Below the pieces are notes generated by a model. That model was not told the DNA's origin. It saw only the letters and a program-made list of their open reading frames with translations, and made no database searches. A DNA stretch of 64,000 nucleotides from contig ML058588.1 of the NCBI GenBank assembly GCA_003013855.2, positions 930,001 through 994,000 of the forward strand, in the 5' to 3' direction. The position numbers were made by a program, and so were the translations under genes. Position 1 is the first letter of the stretch; the number at the start of each line of letters is the position of its first letter. Positions 32,107-44,399 of this stretch are shown here, one piece after another. This DNA comes from Liriodendron chinense (taxonomy: Eukaryota; Streptophyta; Magnoliopsida; Magnoliales; Magnoliaceae).

Positions 32107-35100
32107 ATGCAGAGAAAGGAAAAGGAAATGAAGAGAGCATCCTTCTTTAAGGTGATGATAGGGAATTTTGCTGAGAAAATGGTATATTTTCTATTTGTAT
32201 TTCTTTCTATTAATGTATTCAAATACAGACCGTTGATTACATGGACCTCTCTATGGGATGGCCCGTGCACTAAAATATTCAGTATTATTTTTTGTTTAAT
32301 GAGTATTACACAGACACATTTATAATGAAATGGGTTGTTTGAGGCCCACCAGTCAAACAGTTTGGATGATCCCGATTTCCTTCGGATGGGCATGATGACA
32401 AGATTTCATTCGGATGGCTTCCAACTCAGTCCTAACACGCATTCTCAGGAACAAAGTGACTCGGCTCACCAGGTGTGGTTGGATACAATGCTGGTTCAGG
32501 TTTCAACCAGCAGGTTTTGGCTTTCAAGTTTGTACAAGTAGGGCCCATAGTTCGGTGATCTAAGACGTTGAGAGAGTGGACCTTTATGCACCGATAATCC
32601 CCTTTACCTATTTTATTGAATTTCAACCGTTCCCGAGTTTTCTTGGCTGTATTTTTAGGAGTCTTTGATTTCAGGTCCAAATCCCCTGAGTCAAAATCAG
32701 GTTCATGTCTAACACATGGGCCATTTTAAAGGCCCACGTCCGACCTAAAAATGGACCAGGACACAAACCGAACGGCCAACCTATAAAGTTTCGTGTGGGG
32801 ATGATATTTGAACATATAGTTTATCTTAGTGGTAGTAACCCTATGAACAGTTTAGATGGCATATAAACATCAAGGTCAGATCCAGGAAGGTTTCAATGGT
32901 GGATGTTTCTGTTCTAATTTTTTCGTGTGGTGAGGCCCACCTGATTTTTGGGTCTACCTGATTTTTGGACTCTGTTATTATTGGTATCTTGCAAAGCTGA
33001 TGGACGCAGTGGATTTGTCAAGTGAATATCTGTGGTCCCCACACAGCTTCCGAGCACCTGGGGGTTGGTCATCTTGAAGGGTTAGGACTTCATGCAATTC
33101 GGATGATTTTTTGGTTACGGTCTGGGTGTGTTGTCCGAGTCGACTCCGACTCGGTTCAGCACCGGGAGTTAGAATTGAAAATAGGTGTTGGCTCGACTGA
33201 GTCGCGACTCGACTCAGGATCAGACGAGTTAGTTCGAGTCACCACCGAGTCTTGGCTGATTCTTACCGTCAATGCTATTTTCCATTTTCAACACTTATGT
33301 GGGCCACCTTTGCACTGTTTTACTCCTTGCAGCACATCCCCATGCAATTCGTTCATGATTTCGGAAGAGAATTAGGTAGCATTGGTGATCAGGCTATTCT
33401 AAATGGCCCCCGCAGAACGGGCTGGCGTGTCCAATTGAAGATGGAGGACGGCTCGATGTTTTTCCAGCGTGGGTGGCGGAAATTCATCAAACACCATGAT
33501 GTAGAAGAAGGCTATTTTTTGGTTTTCAGATATGATGGGCAATCCCATTTCGATGTCGAAGTCTTCGATAAAAGTGCGTGCCTGAAGAAGTATGCAGATG
33601 CCGATGATTCTTGTGATTCGAGTGGAGATCCAATGGGAATTCTGTGTAGTCAATGCCACAAAGACCTTCTTCGAACAAAAGAGAGGAAGAACTATCACGC
33701 ATTGCAACATACCATCCATCGTTCCCAGACATCCAATGCAATGAAGAGAAAGAAATCAAAGAGTGAAAACACGCGGAAAAATGGGTTTAAGAAGAAACTA
33801 CATTCTCGTGAGAAAAACCGAGTCACAGAATGCCTGAGTGGATTGGAGTGGTCGAATTTTGAAGTTTCAGAGAGAGAAGATAATCAAGAAACCGAATCTG
33901 GTAACTTTCTCTTTACTTGGATATTTTGTTTTCGTAAACTTGGATGGACCCACTCAATCTTGAGTCGAGTCACGACTCGCCTGAGTCAGGAGTGTGACTC
34001 ATGCTACCTAGCTGGATCAGGTAGCACCCAATCTGAGTTGACTCAGATGAGTCGTATTGGGTCTTAAAATCATGTTCAAGACGATTGTTCAAATAATTTC
34101 TCTATACACTTTAAAATAGGCCGCTTGTGGAACTTCAAAACCTCATCTACATCCCTGTCTTGAAGATAATACTTTTTCAACCACCTTCCTATCCAAAAAT
34201 AAAAATTACATGCACCTCCTTGTGAATTCATTAAACGACAAAATGCCCCCTATGTGCCAATGAGCACACATGTGCAAGTCTAGTCTATTCATAGGGTGGG
34301 TCATTGTTTGAAATCTTAGTGAGTCAACTAGGAACTCACTCTGAATTGACACACACACACTCTATTGTCATGACCGTCTACCATGGACCTAATGCTCAAT
34401 GCAGATCATGTGATGGATTATTAGATTTGGACCAGATCAAGTGCAACTAAAGTATTTTAATTACTTAAAAAAATTTAATAATTAAAAACCTTTGTACAAT
34501 CGTTTTTATTTTTGACTGCCAGGCCAGTTAAAAACACACATGATGAACCATTGATCTACCATGTTTTTGCTATAAATAAATTTTGAGAAACCATTAGAAA
34601 ATGGACATCGATAGATTTACCTAGCCACACACTTTTTATTGGCCATTCAATAATCTCGTAAAGTGAGTGTAGACACCCCACCTTTACAAAGCATGTAAAC
34701 CACTTGTTGACTTTGACTTGATGGAAACCGAGTTCACTATATGGCAAATGGCACATCCCCGAGATGATGAGCGGCTCGGATCGATTAACACATTACATAT
34801 GGAGCAACCGGAGCATGAGTGGCACGCGTGCACAAAATGTGGCCAAAATCACAAGAAAATGCATGAAAAGACAAAAAGCAAAGAACTCCACGTGTTCGGC
34901 AATTGTTTGCTGACATACTCTGAGGCCAAGCCGGCCTTTCGATCCATGTGAACGCACTGCGTGGTTGTTCCTTAGTTGGCCTGTAATTCTGTTTCGAGTT
35001 GGCGAGGAAACTTAAAAATTGACAACCGGATTTGCACTCGCTAGGAATAACCAAATTCTCTCGCTCATCGCCTTGGGTCTGTCAATTTAAGCATGACCTA

Positions 35101-38100
35101 GTTAACGGACGAGGGGCACCAATGGATCAAATAAGAGGGATGGGAAAAGTTATGAGAGAGCCAAAAAAAAGCGACAAAGAGTCTTTAGCGAAGCTCTGCC
35201 TCATGGAGGATTGAAAGATTTGAGGCGGTTGAAGCTCTGCTCCACTGATCAACCATCTAACACTGGCAGAGCGAGCCTTCCTGCTTCCGCAACCGTACAT
35301 CAACAATCGATTTTCTTAGTCTCTGTCTTTTTCTCTATTTAGAAGTCAAAAACAACATTGGGTAGGGTTGGAATCTGGGATGTCCAATCATCCTCTATCA
35401 TTTTCCTATAAAGAAGGGGTGTCGATTTTTCCATTTTCCCTCTCACATCTTAGAGTGCTCACTCTCTGTCAATTATCCTTAAAATCAAAGTCGGGGAGTA
35501 GGTTCGGAATCCAGGGTGTCCGATCATCCCTTGTCTTTTCCATGAGAAAAGATGTCTGACTCCCTATTTTCCTTCTCACATCTCGAAATCAAACTGTGTT
35601 CCACTCCACATATCCCTACACTTGCATTCATTTACTATTGCTTTCTTTTTTGTCAACTTGGGCTCTAAAAAACCTATGTAGTTTGGCCTAACCCTATTAT
35701 ATTGTTGCTGCATTCTTACTGTTTTGTCTACTCGGGCTTTAATAAGCCTGTGAAGTATGGCCTAACCTTGTAAGTTTGGACGCTCTTTAGAATCTCCCCA
35801 AAATTGTTAAGCCCTGCAAAGTAGAGACGTTGTGTTACATTGGCGATAATGGAGTGTCTAGCACTTTTCCCTTTTGTAACCGTGACCCTTACCTAAGATT
35901 CACGTCACATACCAAACTTACAAAACTGAGAGTCATTTAAAGACTAGGGGTTCTTAGGAATACCCTCGACATTCTGGTGTTTTTATAGGTTCTGGCCGAT
36001 TGTGAATTCTGAGGTTGCTTTCGGCTTGTGGCGACTCCGTCAAACATACTGATTCTAAGAACGCCATTATGTCGTCCTTGGAAAGATTTTGCATAACCAA
36101 GGCAAATCAAAGCCGAGTAAACAAATTATTGCAAACGTGTGCCCCACTCCAAATACAGAACAAAAGAAACCATGACAAAAAGAAAACAGTTGGCCCACAT
36201 ACGCGCTAGCTTGTGATGGCGTCCACAATGAGCCAAAGCACATATAATTAAAATTTTGAACCTTGCATGTCCTTTTTTTTTATTTTTTTAACACATGCAC
36301 TAACATCCCATGTACATGCATTCACACTATAGTGGGATGTCACCACAATCCGTACTGAACCTACGACCTCATGTTGATACTCTTGTGAGTCTACCACTAT
36401 GGTCTTTTAGTGCATTCTCAAGTTGACTATTGACCGGGCATTCTTGGGCTTTCGATCTTGATTCACCAACACAAGTACACAATAAGTCCAACATCAGGAC
36501 CTTGAATCCATGTCATGCTCTATGTGAGGCAAGGCAAAGATACACCGACTCGTCTTCATGCTCGATGGTGAAAACCTCTTATCTTGACTAGTCATTAGTT
36601 CCTTGACCGAAGATGACCATATCTATGGTCATAGTGATGAAAATTAACTCAAGTCTAGTTTATAATTTGTTTTTGCTTTTTTTGGTCACCCACCCACCCA
36701 CCCACCCACCCACCCACCTAGTCATTTGTGCAACACACCCACCCAGTCAGTCATGAAACACACCCACGGGTGCTGTCAGCAGTGTGGATATTTTACCACT
36801 TATGAGTTTTGAACCCGATACTCCTTTGTTGAAACTCTGCAGAGTCTACCAATGAGGCAAGGACCCGAACCCACTTGACGGTTATAACCTACTTGACGGT
36901 TATAACATAATAGTGTATTGAGATTCACTGGCCGCAAATTTCTCTTGGTCTATGACCATTGCATCCAATAATCTCAAGCTCCCCATGACATACGGCAAAA
37001 TCCCTCTCCTTTTACTCTCATAGAAATGTTTATTTTAGGCGACTCCACATATTAGCTAATGCATATCAAATTATCCATCTAGGACCCTTGGTCATCATAA
37101 TTTATGACCGAAATCGTTGATATCACATCCATATCTCCAATGGACAAGGTTAATATCAAGTTTTCAGGGCACAATCCAAATCTTCTTCTTACCCTAAAAC
37201 CAATTATGCTCAAGTCTCTCAAGCACATTTCTCGAGCCAAACTTCCTACTAAGTATTAAGAGGATTAAGAAGCCATATTGATTCTCTCTTATAAAAGTCC
37301 ACGGTCTCTCCAGAAGTAATTCCTATTGTTTATCATTCGCAATCGAACGAAACCTAGACCGGAAAGGACTCGAACCGGTGAGACCCAAACCATATTATAC
37401 CGACCCGGTCTAACTCAACCAAATGACAGGCCTGTGGGACATTGATTGAAAATTCAGGTCCTTCCAGTCTTGAAGAATTTCAAGGCAGCCAATTATATCA
37501 ATTGCTTCTCTTTGCAGCTCAATGGTCTGGATCAAGGAACATGAATTTAGATCCAACGGCTAGCAAACCCCTCTTTCTCATTTTTAGTTATACACGTTTA
37601 ATGTGGTTTTTCAGGTAAACGGTTGAAAGCAGGAAAGGAAGTGGTTGAGGGCGAGAGCTCTCACCCCATCCCAAAGCATTCCCATTTCATGGCTGAGATT
37701 AAGCCAACTAATCTCAAGAAGCCATATATGGTAAGATTTATCTTCTCCCTTTTCTCTTTAGCATTTATACAGTGGCCGTTGCAACGTTGAGGGTGTCAGC
37801 AAATTACCATTCATTGAAGCTTTGTGGGGCCCACCTGGATGTGTGAGTGCCATCTAACCCGTTCATTAGATGCGCATCCTCATAACTAAGGTGGGCCACA
37901 CCAGAGGGAATAATGGAAGACACTGGGTAGGGGTTGCCCACCATATAAACTTTCGGATGGAATGTGGGTCCACTTTGTTGTGGATGTGAGATCTAACCCA
38001 CTCATCAGGTGCAACTTACAAGTATAAAGTGACTTACCAAAACTCAGACCATTCTAAAACTCAGATGGGCCACAGAAAGTGAAGACTTAGGTTTTGGGGG

Positions 38101-38771
38101 TCATTATACGTTTCTTCCTGTGTTGGGTCCCACTTGAGTTCTAGAACAAGATGATTCTTGGGATCTACGGTGAAAATGAAACTCACAAGATGGATGGTTT
38201 GGATTCCACACAAACATTACAGTGGACCCAGCACAACGTCCATCTATCTGCGCAACTCCTACATCCTACACATGTGCCACTGAAAGACACGGCTATTACA
38301 TACACCCCCATCTTTCTCATTAATCCGTAGCTTGTGTGTAAAATCAGCTCCGTTCAAAAGATGGGCCCCATCATGAAGATCACCTGGAAAAAAACTCAAT
38401 CCAATCTGCTCATTAGATCATGGGCCACACCTGTACATGAGCCCAGTTTGATGGATGGATCAAATCACTGTTCTATTGGTATTGTGCCACTTGTTATTCT
38501 GATCCAGTCCGTTCTTTGGGCGCAGTGCATTCCGAAGGTGTTCAGTGTGGAAAATGAGCTTCCAATCGGACGCACGATGACCCTTAGAGATCCAGAGCGA
38601 AGGTCGTGGAAGGTCAAGATTGTTCGCCGAAGTGTTGATAATAGAACTTTTTTCCAAAGTGGTTGGATCGAATTGGCGGTTGCTAATGACCTGAAAATAG
38701 GAGATAGGTGCTTCTTTGAGATCATTCCATCGATGAAAAACGTGATGAACGTTCAGATTGAGAGGAAGTGA
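32107..38771 (+). CDS. Gene D: complete REM-type protein with two B3 domains; exons 32107..32181, 33333..33900, 37615..37730, 38526..38771
   Basis: 334 residues in four exons with intron phases 0, 1, 0 and no stop. Exon 1 is MQRKEKEMKRASFFKVMIGNFAEKM; the first ATG was taken because the frame is open and gene F has the same start. Exon 2 (residues 26-214) completes B3-1 (HIPMQF, GGDQ-type loop, RGWRKFIKHHDVEEGYFLVFRYDG) and a linker with LCSQC, MKRKKSKSEN and acidic EREDNQETES. Exons 3 and 4 (215-334) give B3-2 (HSHFMAEI, CIPKVF, DPERRSWKVKI, SGWIELAVANDLKIGDRCFFE), ending VQIERK. The C-terminus is 12 residues shorter than in C. Closest relative is gene C, with which it shares promoter, introns and 3' flank. 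It is the cleanest gene here. Confidence 0.82.
32770..33045. mobile_element. LTIR variant in gene D intron 1
   Basis: AACCCTATGAACAGTTTAGATGG and GTGAGGCCCACCTGAT; truncated on the left relative to 18040-18465. Confidence 0.55.
33901..34720. other. First part of gene D intron 2
   Basis: Opens with the GAGTCGAGTCACGACTCG segment and GTTCAAGACGATTGTTCAAAT, shared with C after its copia insertion. The sequence from about 34230 has no partner elsewhere in the window. Confidence 0.4.
34721..36010. mobile_element. Probable LTR-retrotransposon fragment in gene D intron 2
   Basis: The end (35850-36050) has AGCACTTTTCCCTTTTGTAACCGTGACCC, AGACTAGGGGTTCTTAGG, AATACCCTCGACATTC and TGTGGCGACTCCG. I recall this arrangement from the 3' part of certain plant gypsy LTRs and their leader. 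A repeated GGGTGTCCGATCATCC / GATGTCCAATCATCC motif lies upstream. The matching second LTR and internal genes were not found. Confidence 0.35.
36270..36420 (-). mobile_element. SINE-like element 1
   Basis: On the minus strand an A-box-like CATAGTGGTAGACTCAC is followed by a B-box-like GGTCGTAGGTTCAGTAC at about 32 bp. The element ends in an A-rich tail (plus-strand T-rich tract 36271-36290). This is the layout of tRNA-derived SINEs. Confidence 0.5.
36670..36880 (-). mobile_element. SINE-like element 2 with (CCCA)n
   Basis: On the minus strand, CCTCATTGGTAGACTC (A box), GTATCGGGTTCAAAACTC (B box), a GTGGGTGTGTTTCATGAC body, a (GGGT)n stretch (plus strand 36686-36718) and an A-rich end. Same orientation as element 1, 400 bp away. 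Confidence 0.5.
36686..36718. repeat. (CCCA)n microsatellite
   Basis: Eight CCCA units after GGTCA. Confidence 0.9.
36881..37614. other. End of gene D intron 2
   Basis: A direct repeat CTTGACGGTTATAAC (about 36875-36907). From about 37380 the sequence ACCCGGTCTAACTCAACC...GATCCAACGGCTAGCAAACCCC matches the pre-exon-3 intron of C, E and F. Confidence 0.5.
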
Positions 38772-40184
38772 AGAATGGCCAATGTGGGTTCTATTTGTGA
38801 AATCTGTGTTGTTCATGGGGTGGGCCCTACTCAGTATTTTTCCTGGAACAAAGTTCTGTCCGTTGGGTCGTACAAACATTATAATAAATCTGATCAAAGG
38901 TGCAGTTTTGGTCCAACTGATGATGGGTCTGGTCTGATTTTTGGCGATGGAATGTATGTGGTAGGACAGCACTTAATGAACGGCCGTGATCTCTCCCCTA
39001 CGAGTTGTTCTAGCCCTATCTTCATGTTGATGCATCTGGATACTGTAGTCTGTATGATCATTAGCTGTATTTATTTCATTTTTCTATGTTCACTAATTCA
39101 GTTTCATGATGGGCTGGTTGCCAATTTGGACCGTCCACCTGATGGTCCCCTCTTTGGATTTCTCAATGGCCAAAATTTGTGCTGATGGGACAATCTTGAA
39201 CCCTTGATCAAGGGTGGGAAATTCAGCAAACGAATTGTTGGATGAACTGCGCCTCTAGCAAATTGAGGAATATACATTGTTTGATCAAGAAATTCTCGCG
39301 GCCAAGCGGCGATCCAAACCATTCATATTGGCCACATCTAATGGTTGGATTAACCCGATTTGGCCGCATCCAATGTTCATGGCGGGACACCCTTGCTTGA
39401 GCTGTGTGGGACCCAATGTGCATGATCTATGTTGGACATCCACTCCATCAAACAGATGCATCCTTTCATGGTGGACCACTGTCCTAAAAATTAGGCCAAT
39501 TCATCACTTAGGGGCGCCACACCACAGACATTAGTTGAAAGGGAATACCCACCCATTGAAACCTTAATGATAATTTATACGTCCTATTGAGATGTGGTTC
39601 AGAGATCCAGCCCATCCATTGTATATCCCACTGGGATGATGGATCATACCAAGTTTTCAGATTGTACAAGTGGGCCCAATGGTCAGCTGGAAATTCGAGT
39701 GCAGTCTGCATACCCTAGATTGTACAATGTACACATTTGAAGCAGGCCGAGGCTGGCCGAAGCTTGTCATGGACCTAGCACAGCTGGTTAGGCCCATGAT
39801 TGAGCCTGAAAATTAGTTGGGCCTGACTAGACTGTCCAGCCCAAAATCGATAAAAATCTATTTCCCCACTTGAATCTCATGTTATCTCCACTGATCAAGT
39901 GGGCCATATATGCACAAAAATAGACACTTTAGAGGAATGAAGACCACATCTTTCCGGCCCATTTCTTCACAAAGACAGATCCGCCTTGGGCCAGCGGTCC
40001 TGGCCCACTTCACGTTTATATGACATCTGAACCCTTGATTTGTGGGCCCCAATTCCACCCAACAAAAGCTTCATCTGAAACCTTCGTGGGCCCCAAAAGG
40101 TGTCAATGGTAGGCCAACATCAAACTCTGTTTCGGTAGTGACCCCTCCAGTACCCAGCTCAGTACTGGTTGGTACCGGAAAAGC
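38772..40184. other. 3' flank of gene D, shared with gene C
   Basis: Paralogous to 25752-27224. From about 39116 to 39290 it is almost identical to 26107-26285. No gene recognised. Confidence 0.5.
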
Positions 40185-40335
40185 CTCTGTGGCCCCCACC
40201 ATGGGGCATGTTTATTATCAACACTGTCCATCCATTTTTCCAGATTAGTTTAGGGACATGATAAAAAAAAAATGAGGCAGATACAAATCTCAGGTGGACC
40301 ACACTATAGGAAACAGCGGTGATTGAAGGCCATGC
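40185..40335. mobile_element. LTIR left arm only (D unit)
   Basis: CTGTGGCCCCCACCATGGGG...CACTGTCCATCC...CAGGTGGACCACACTATAGG. Same truncation as 27225-27365. Confidence 0.6.
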
Positions 40336-40780
40336 TACTGGTCCATTGCCACTCCTAATCACGGCCAGATCTTGGGCTTGGAATTTCAAGAATGATCACT
40401 GTTTGGGATGGGCTGAGACTAGCTATTGAGGTCCATCGAACCCAACAAGTCTGAGGGATGATCCATAGGCACTTAAAAATTAATTAGAAATTGCACACAT
40501 GGGATTCAAGTAATTCAAATCAGACCGTCAAATTAGGGGGGGAATTAGAGGTTAGCGGTTTTCAACCATTCTGATTTTAGGACTGACTTACTGACATTGG
40601 CCCCCACAATTTATTTGGTCTCAAGTAGATTTTATGAATGCCACGCGTACAATTTAATGTCGTGTGGTACGATACTGCTGTATCTAATAACTTCACGTGT
40701 CTAGTAAGAGAAAATCTTTGATACTCTTGGCAGATGTGATGGATGATACACATGCACTTAGAAATTGTACATGTGTCACG
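40336..40780. repeat. Unit-end segment, copy D
   Basis: Same order as copy C, with an intact site where C has the MITE at 27789. An additional GAATGCCACGCGTACAATTTAA is present. Confidence 0.7.
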
Positions 40781-40789
40781 CAATTATTA

Positions 40790-41205
40790 CATTATCCAAA
40801 AAATGAAACAGATCCAATTATCAAGTGGACCATACATTAGGAAACCATTAATGGGCCACAGAAGTTTTGGATCAAGTCGATATTTGTTTTTATCCCTTCA
40901 TCCAGGCTTATGTGACCTCATCAATGGACTGGATGGTAAATAAATACAAGGAAGTTTTTAATGGTAGGACCGTCAATTTCTTTTTTTGTTTTTTTAATTA
41001 TTATTATTATTATTTTTTATGTTATGGTCCACCTGATAATTTGATCTGCTTCATTTATGGGATAGTGCCCCAAAATATCTGGAAAAGGGATGGACGGCGT
41101 GGATGCATAATACATACATCAATGTGGGCCCACCCCAACCCCACGGTAACGGCCAGCACGGTCTTGAGTGAGGCCAGGGTCTCACCTAATCCAGTCTTGT
41201 CCTGG
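40790..41205. mobile_element. LTIR element, left arm shortened
   Basis: AAAAATGAAACAGATCCAATTATCAAGTGGACC to GGGTCTCACCTAATCCAG. The right terminus is like that of 3732-4260. A T-rich insert (40980-41018) disrupts the right half. Confidence 0.65.
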
Positions 41206-41214
41206 TCCGAGTAG

Positions 41215-42235
41215 GACGGACACAGATTAGGTAATGACAGGTTGAGTAGCTATCTAAGTGAAGTGACGTCACCAGCTTATATGGCCCCATCATGATGTAT
41301 GTATTCTATCCACACCGTTCATCCATCTGGATTTTGGAGAGATTGTATTAGGGCATTATTCAAAGAATGAGGCAGATCCAACTCTCAAGTGGACCCCACT
41401 AAAGAAAACAGTGTGGATAGATCTCCTACCATTGAAAACTTACTGGCGCCACAAAAGGGGCGCGGATTTCCTGCGAAGCCTTGCGCAGGAATTTTCTACG
41501 CTGGGAACCACGGTGGGCCCACAGTGATTTTTTTGATAAATCCACTCCGTCCATCCGTTTTGTTAGCTCATTTTAGGATATTAAAATAAAAATGAACCGG
41601 ATCCAAACTCAAGTGGGCCTCACTAAAGAAAAAGGTGGGTAGGTAAATTACTACCGTTGAAACCTCCCTGGGTCCACAGTGATGTTTATATGACATCCAT
41701 ACTGTAAATAACGTCACTACTACTGGGATGAACTGGAAAAACAAATATTATTCTGATTCTAAACTCCTGTGGCTCCACAAATATTTCAACTGTGGACGTT
41801 CAAATCTCTCATTTTCGGCCCACTTGAGTCTTGGATCCGGTTCATTTTTGTTTTCGCATTCTAAAATGATCTCCCAAAACAGAAGGACGGTGTGGATTTA
41901 TCAAAAAACATCACTGTGGGCCCACCTTGGTTCCCAGCGCAGGAAATTCCTGCGCATTTCCTGCGCAAGGCTTTGGCAGGAAATCCGCGCCCCCACAAAA
42001 GTTATGGATGGAGCTGTTATTTGTGTTTTCCCTTCTGACATGTTTGTGTGAACTTATGAACAGGACTGTATTTCAAATAAACATCATAGTGGGTCCTAGG
42101 AAGGTTTCAACTATCTGCGTCAGTCCCCACTGTTTTCTTTGGTGGGTCCACTTGAATTTTGGATTTGTCTCATTCATTAGGTCATGCTCTAAACGAATCT
42201 CTCCAAATGGATGGATGGTGTGGATACAAGGGTTG
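41215..42235. mobile_element. Host LTIR element interrupted by another LTIR element
   Basis: Left half 41215-41457 (AAGTGAAGTGACGTCACC, GGCCCCATCATGATGTATG...ACTTACTGGCGCCACAAAAG). Right half 42002-42235 (TTATGGATGGAGCTGTTAT...GGATGGATGGTGTGGATAC). The host's TGACGTCAC near-terminal motif recurs at 52367-52377. Confidence 0.75.
41458..41992. mobile_element. Full-length LTIR element, perfect 9-bp target duplication
   Basis: 535 bp, GGGCGCGGATTTCCTGCG ... to GGAAATCCGCGCCC. CCACAAAAG at 41449-41457 and 41993-42001 is a perfect 9-bp duplication of a word belonging to the host LTIR element. Long inverted arms; no transposase. Non-autonomous Mutator-like. Confidence 0.85.
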
Positions 42236-42424
42236 GGATTTTTATTGCAATAGCCGCCCCACCCCCCTCCCTTCCCCTCCCCTCACCCCGTGGGGCCATT
42301 TTTACAAGAAGTCCAATTTTTCGGTGAGGCTCATCTTTTTAAGTCTTTTTATGAGAAATTGGAAAACTTTTAAGTCAGGACATCTATGAAGAGGTGGAAG
42401 CTCTCTTGGGAATTACAAAGGGGT

Positions 42425-42835
42425 CCACGATGAGCCCCACCATGATGCATATGTTATGTCCACGTTGTTCATCCATTCGGAGAGACCATTCTAGGGGATG
42501 AGCCAAAGAATGAAGCAGATCTAAAGCTCAAGTGGACCTCTCCAAAGAAAAAAGTGGCGGTAGATGTCCTACCATTAAAAACTTCTCGAGTCAGAAGTTT
42601 TCAATCAAGCAGATATTTGTGTTTTCCCTTCTTCCACGTCTATGTGAACTTATGAACAAGTTGGATCTCAAATAAACATCATGGTGGGCCCTAAGAAGGT
42701 TTCAATGATCACATCACTATCCTCATTGTGGGGTCCACTTGAGAATTGGATCTGTCTCATTCTTTAGATCATGCCCTAAAATGATCTCTCCAAATGGATG
42801 GATGGTGTGGATACAACACATACATCACTTTAGTA
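42425..42835. mobile_element. LTIR element
   Basis: GAGCCCCACCATGATGCATATG...CGTTGTTCATCCATTCGGAGAGACC...GGTCTCTCC-type right arm GATCTCTCCAAATGGATGGATGGTGTGG. Same subfamily as the host element at 41215. Confidence 0.7.
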
Positions 42836-42889
42836 GAGTTAAAGCCCTCTGATAGTGTGTTTTGCATGTTGTCTAGCACAACGTGCACC

Positions 42890-43680
42890 CCACTCTGGAC
42901 TCCCCATGATGTATGTATTTTATCTACATTGCCCATCTTTGCTGGCCCCACCGTGATGAATGTGTTTGGTCCATGCCGCTCATGTGTTTGCTAACCCACC
43001 TTGATGTAGGTATTTTAGCCATGCTATCCATCCACATTGCCAGCTCATTTCTGGGCACGAGCCCCAAAATGAGAATGTTCAAAGCTCTAGTGGACCCCAC
43101 CACAGGGAGCAATGGTGATTGAATTCCCTATGTAGAAACCTCTTGTGGGGCCCACCATGATAGATATTTGCCATCTACCCTGCTCATAAGGTCACTCGAA
43201 CCATGACGTGAAATAGGGCCCACAAATGAGGTAGATCCAAAACTTAAGTGGACCCCGTTGCAGCTGATCGCGGTGATGGTTGTCCACCGTTGAAACCTTA
43301 TGTGGGGGCCCACCGTGGTGTATTATTTGACCCTCCAACCTATTGATAAGGTTACACAGACCCACACTGTGGTGCATTATTTGACCCTCCACACCATGCT
43401 CAGGAGAAATCCAAAGTGTTCAGGGGAACCCACAATGCTGAGGTGGAATCCACAGTACTTAGGGGGATTATACAATTGTCCCTATGGTGTGGCCCACTTG
43501 CGATCTCTCCAAATGGATGGAAGGCGTGGCCTCAATCACTGTCTCCATGATGCGGTCCACTTAAGCTTGGGTCACTTCACAATAGGGCCCACAACCCTAT
43601 AATGGCTAGAAAGATGGATGGACAGTGTGAATATAATACAAATATCATGGTGTGCCTCACAGGGTAGCCCCATGGTTGTC
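42890..43680. mobile_element. Cluster of LTIR arms and one fuller element
   Basis: Three consecutive left-arm starts (CCCCATGATGTATGTATTTTATC at about 42902, GGCCCCACCGTGATGAATG at about 42943, ACCCACCTTGATGTAGG at about 42995). These are followed by a body and a right arm to 43645 (ATAATACAAATATCATGGTG). Repeated short GGTGCATTATTTGACCCTCC (43317 and 43370) marks local duplication. Confidence 0.6.
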
Positions 43681-44200
43681 CTCGATCCAACTATTCCTGG
43701 CTGTGTGGTCCACTTGAGACTTGATTTTTCTCATATTTGGGGGACCTGTGGCCTAAAATGATATGAAAAAATAGATGGGTAACATGGATAAAACAGATAC
43801 ATCGTGGTGGGGCCCACAAGGGTGGGCCACTTGCTGGACAGCATGACACCCAAATGGGTCCATAGGGTGAGCCTAAGGAAGGCTTCAACGGTAGGAATCA
43901 TTACCCTCACTATTTTCTGATAATGAGGCCCACAGGGCCTTTCAATCAAGCTGATATTTATGTGGTCCATTTATACAGGTCTATGTGATTACATCAATAG
44001 GGTTGGATGATAAATAAACATCAAGGTGGTCCTAGAAAAGTTTCAACAGTGGACGTCATTGTCCTAACTATTTGCTATGGTATGGCCCACCTAAGGTTTA
44101 GATCTGCCCCAAAATGGGGCCCAAAAGCCTAAAATGATTTGGAAAGGATGGATGGCATGGATGAAACATATACAACATGGTGGATCCCATGAGTGGACCA
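43681..44200. mobile_element. LTIR pieces
   Basis: GTGTGGTCCACTTGAG...ACATCGTGGTGGGGCCCAC (right arm, 43705-43815), then a body from 43920 to GGATGGCATGGATGAAAC...ACAACATGGTGG at 44190. Confidence 0.6.
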
Positions 44201-44399
44201 CTCGTCCATGACCAAGAGGGCTTCTACCTCTTCGTAGTTGTAGGCAAGAATAGGTGGTCAAAGGGGCATTTTTATATCAAAAGTTTGTAATTTCTCGTGA
44301 AGAGACAAAAAAAGATGAACTTAATAAGAAATTGAACTTTTTACAAAAATAGTCCCACATGGGGGTATTACAGTAAAAATTCCTAACAAAAGCAAAGCA

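Noticed and set aside
34785..35054. 89-codon minus-strand frame in gene D intron 2
   Set aside because: No homology recognised, no counterpart in the other units, and within probable LTR debris.
36830..36880. A tRNA gene on the minus strand
   Set aside because: A-box and B-box-like words are present, but no cloverleaf with acceptor and anticodon stems can be formed. SINE-like is the better call.
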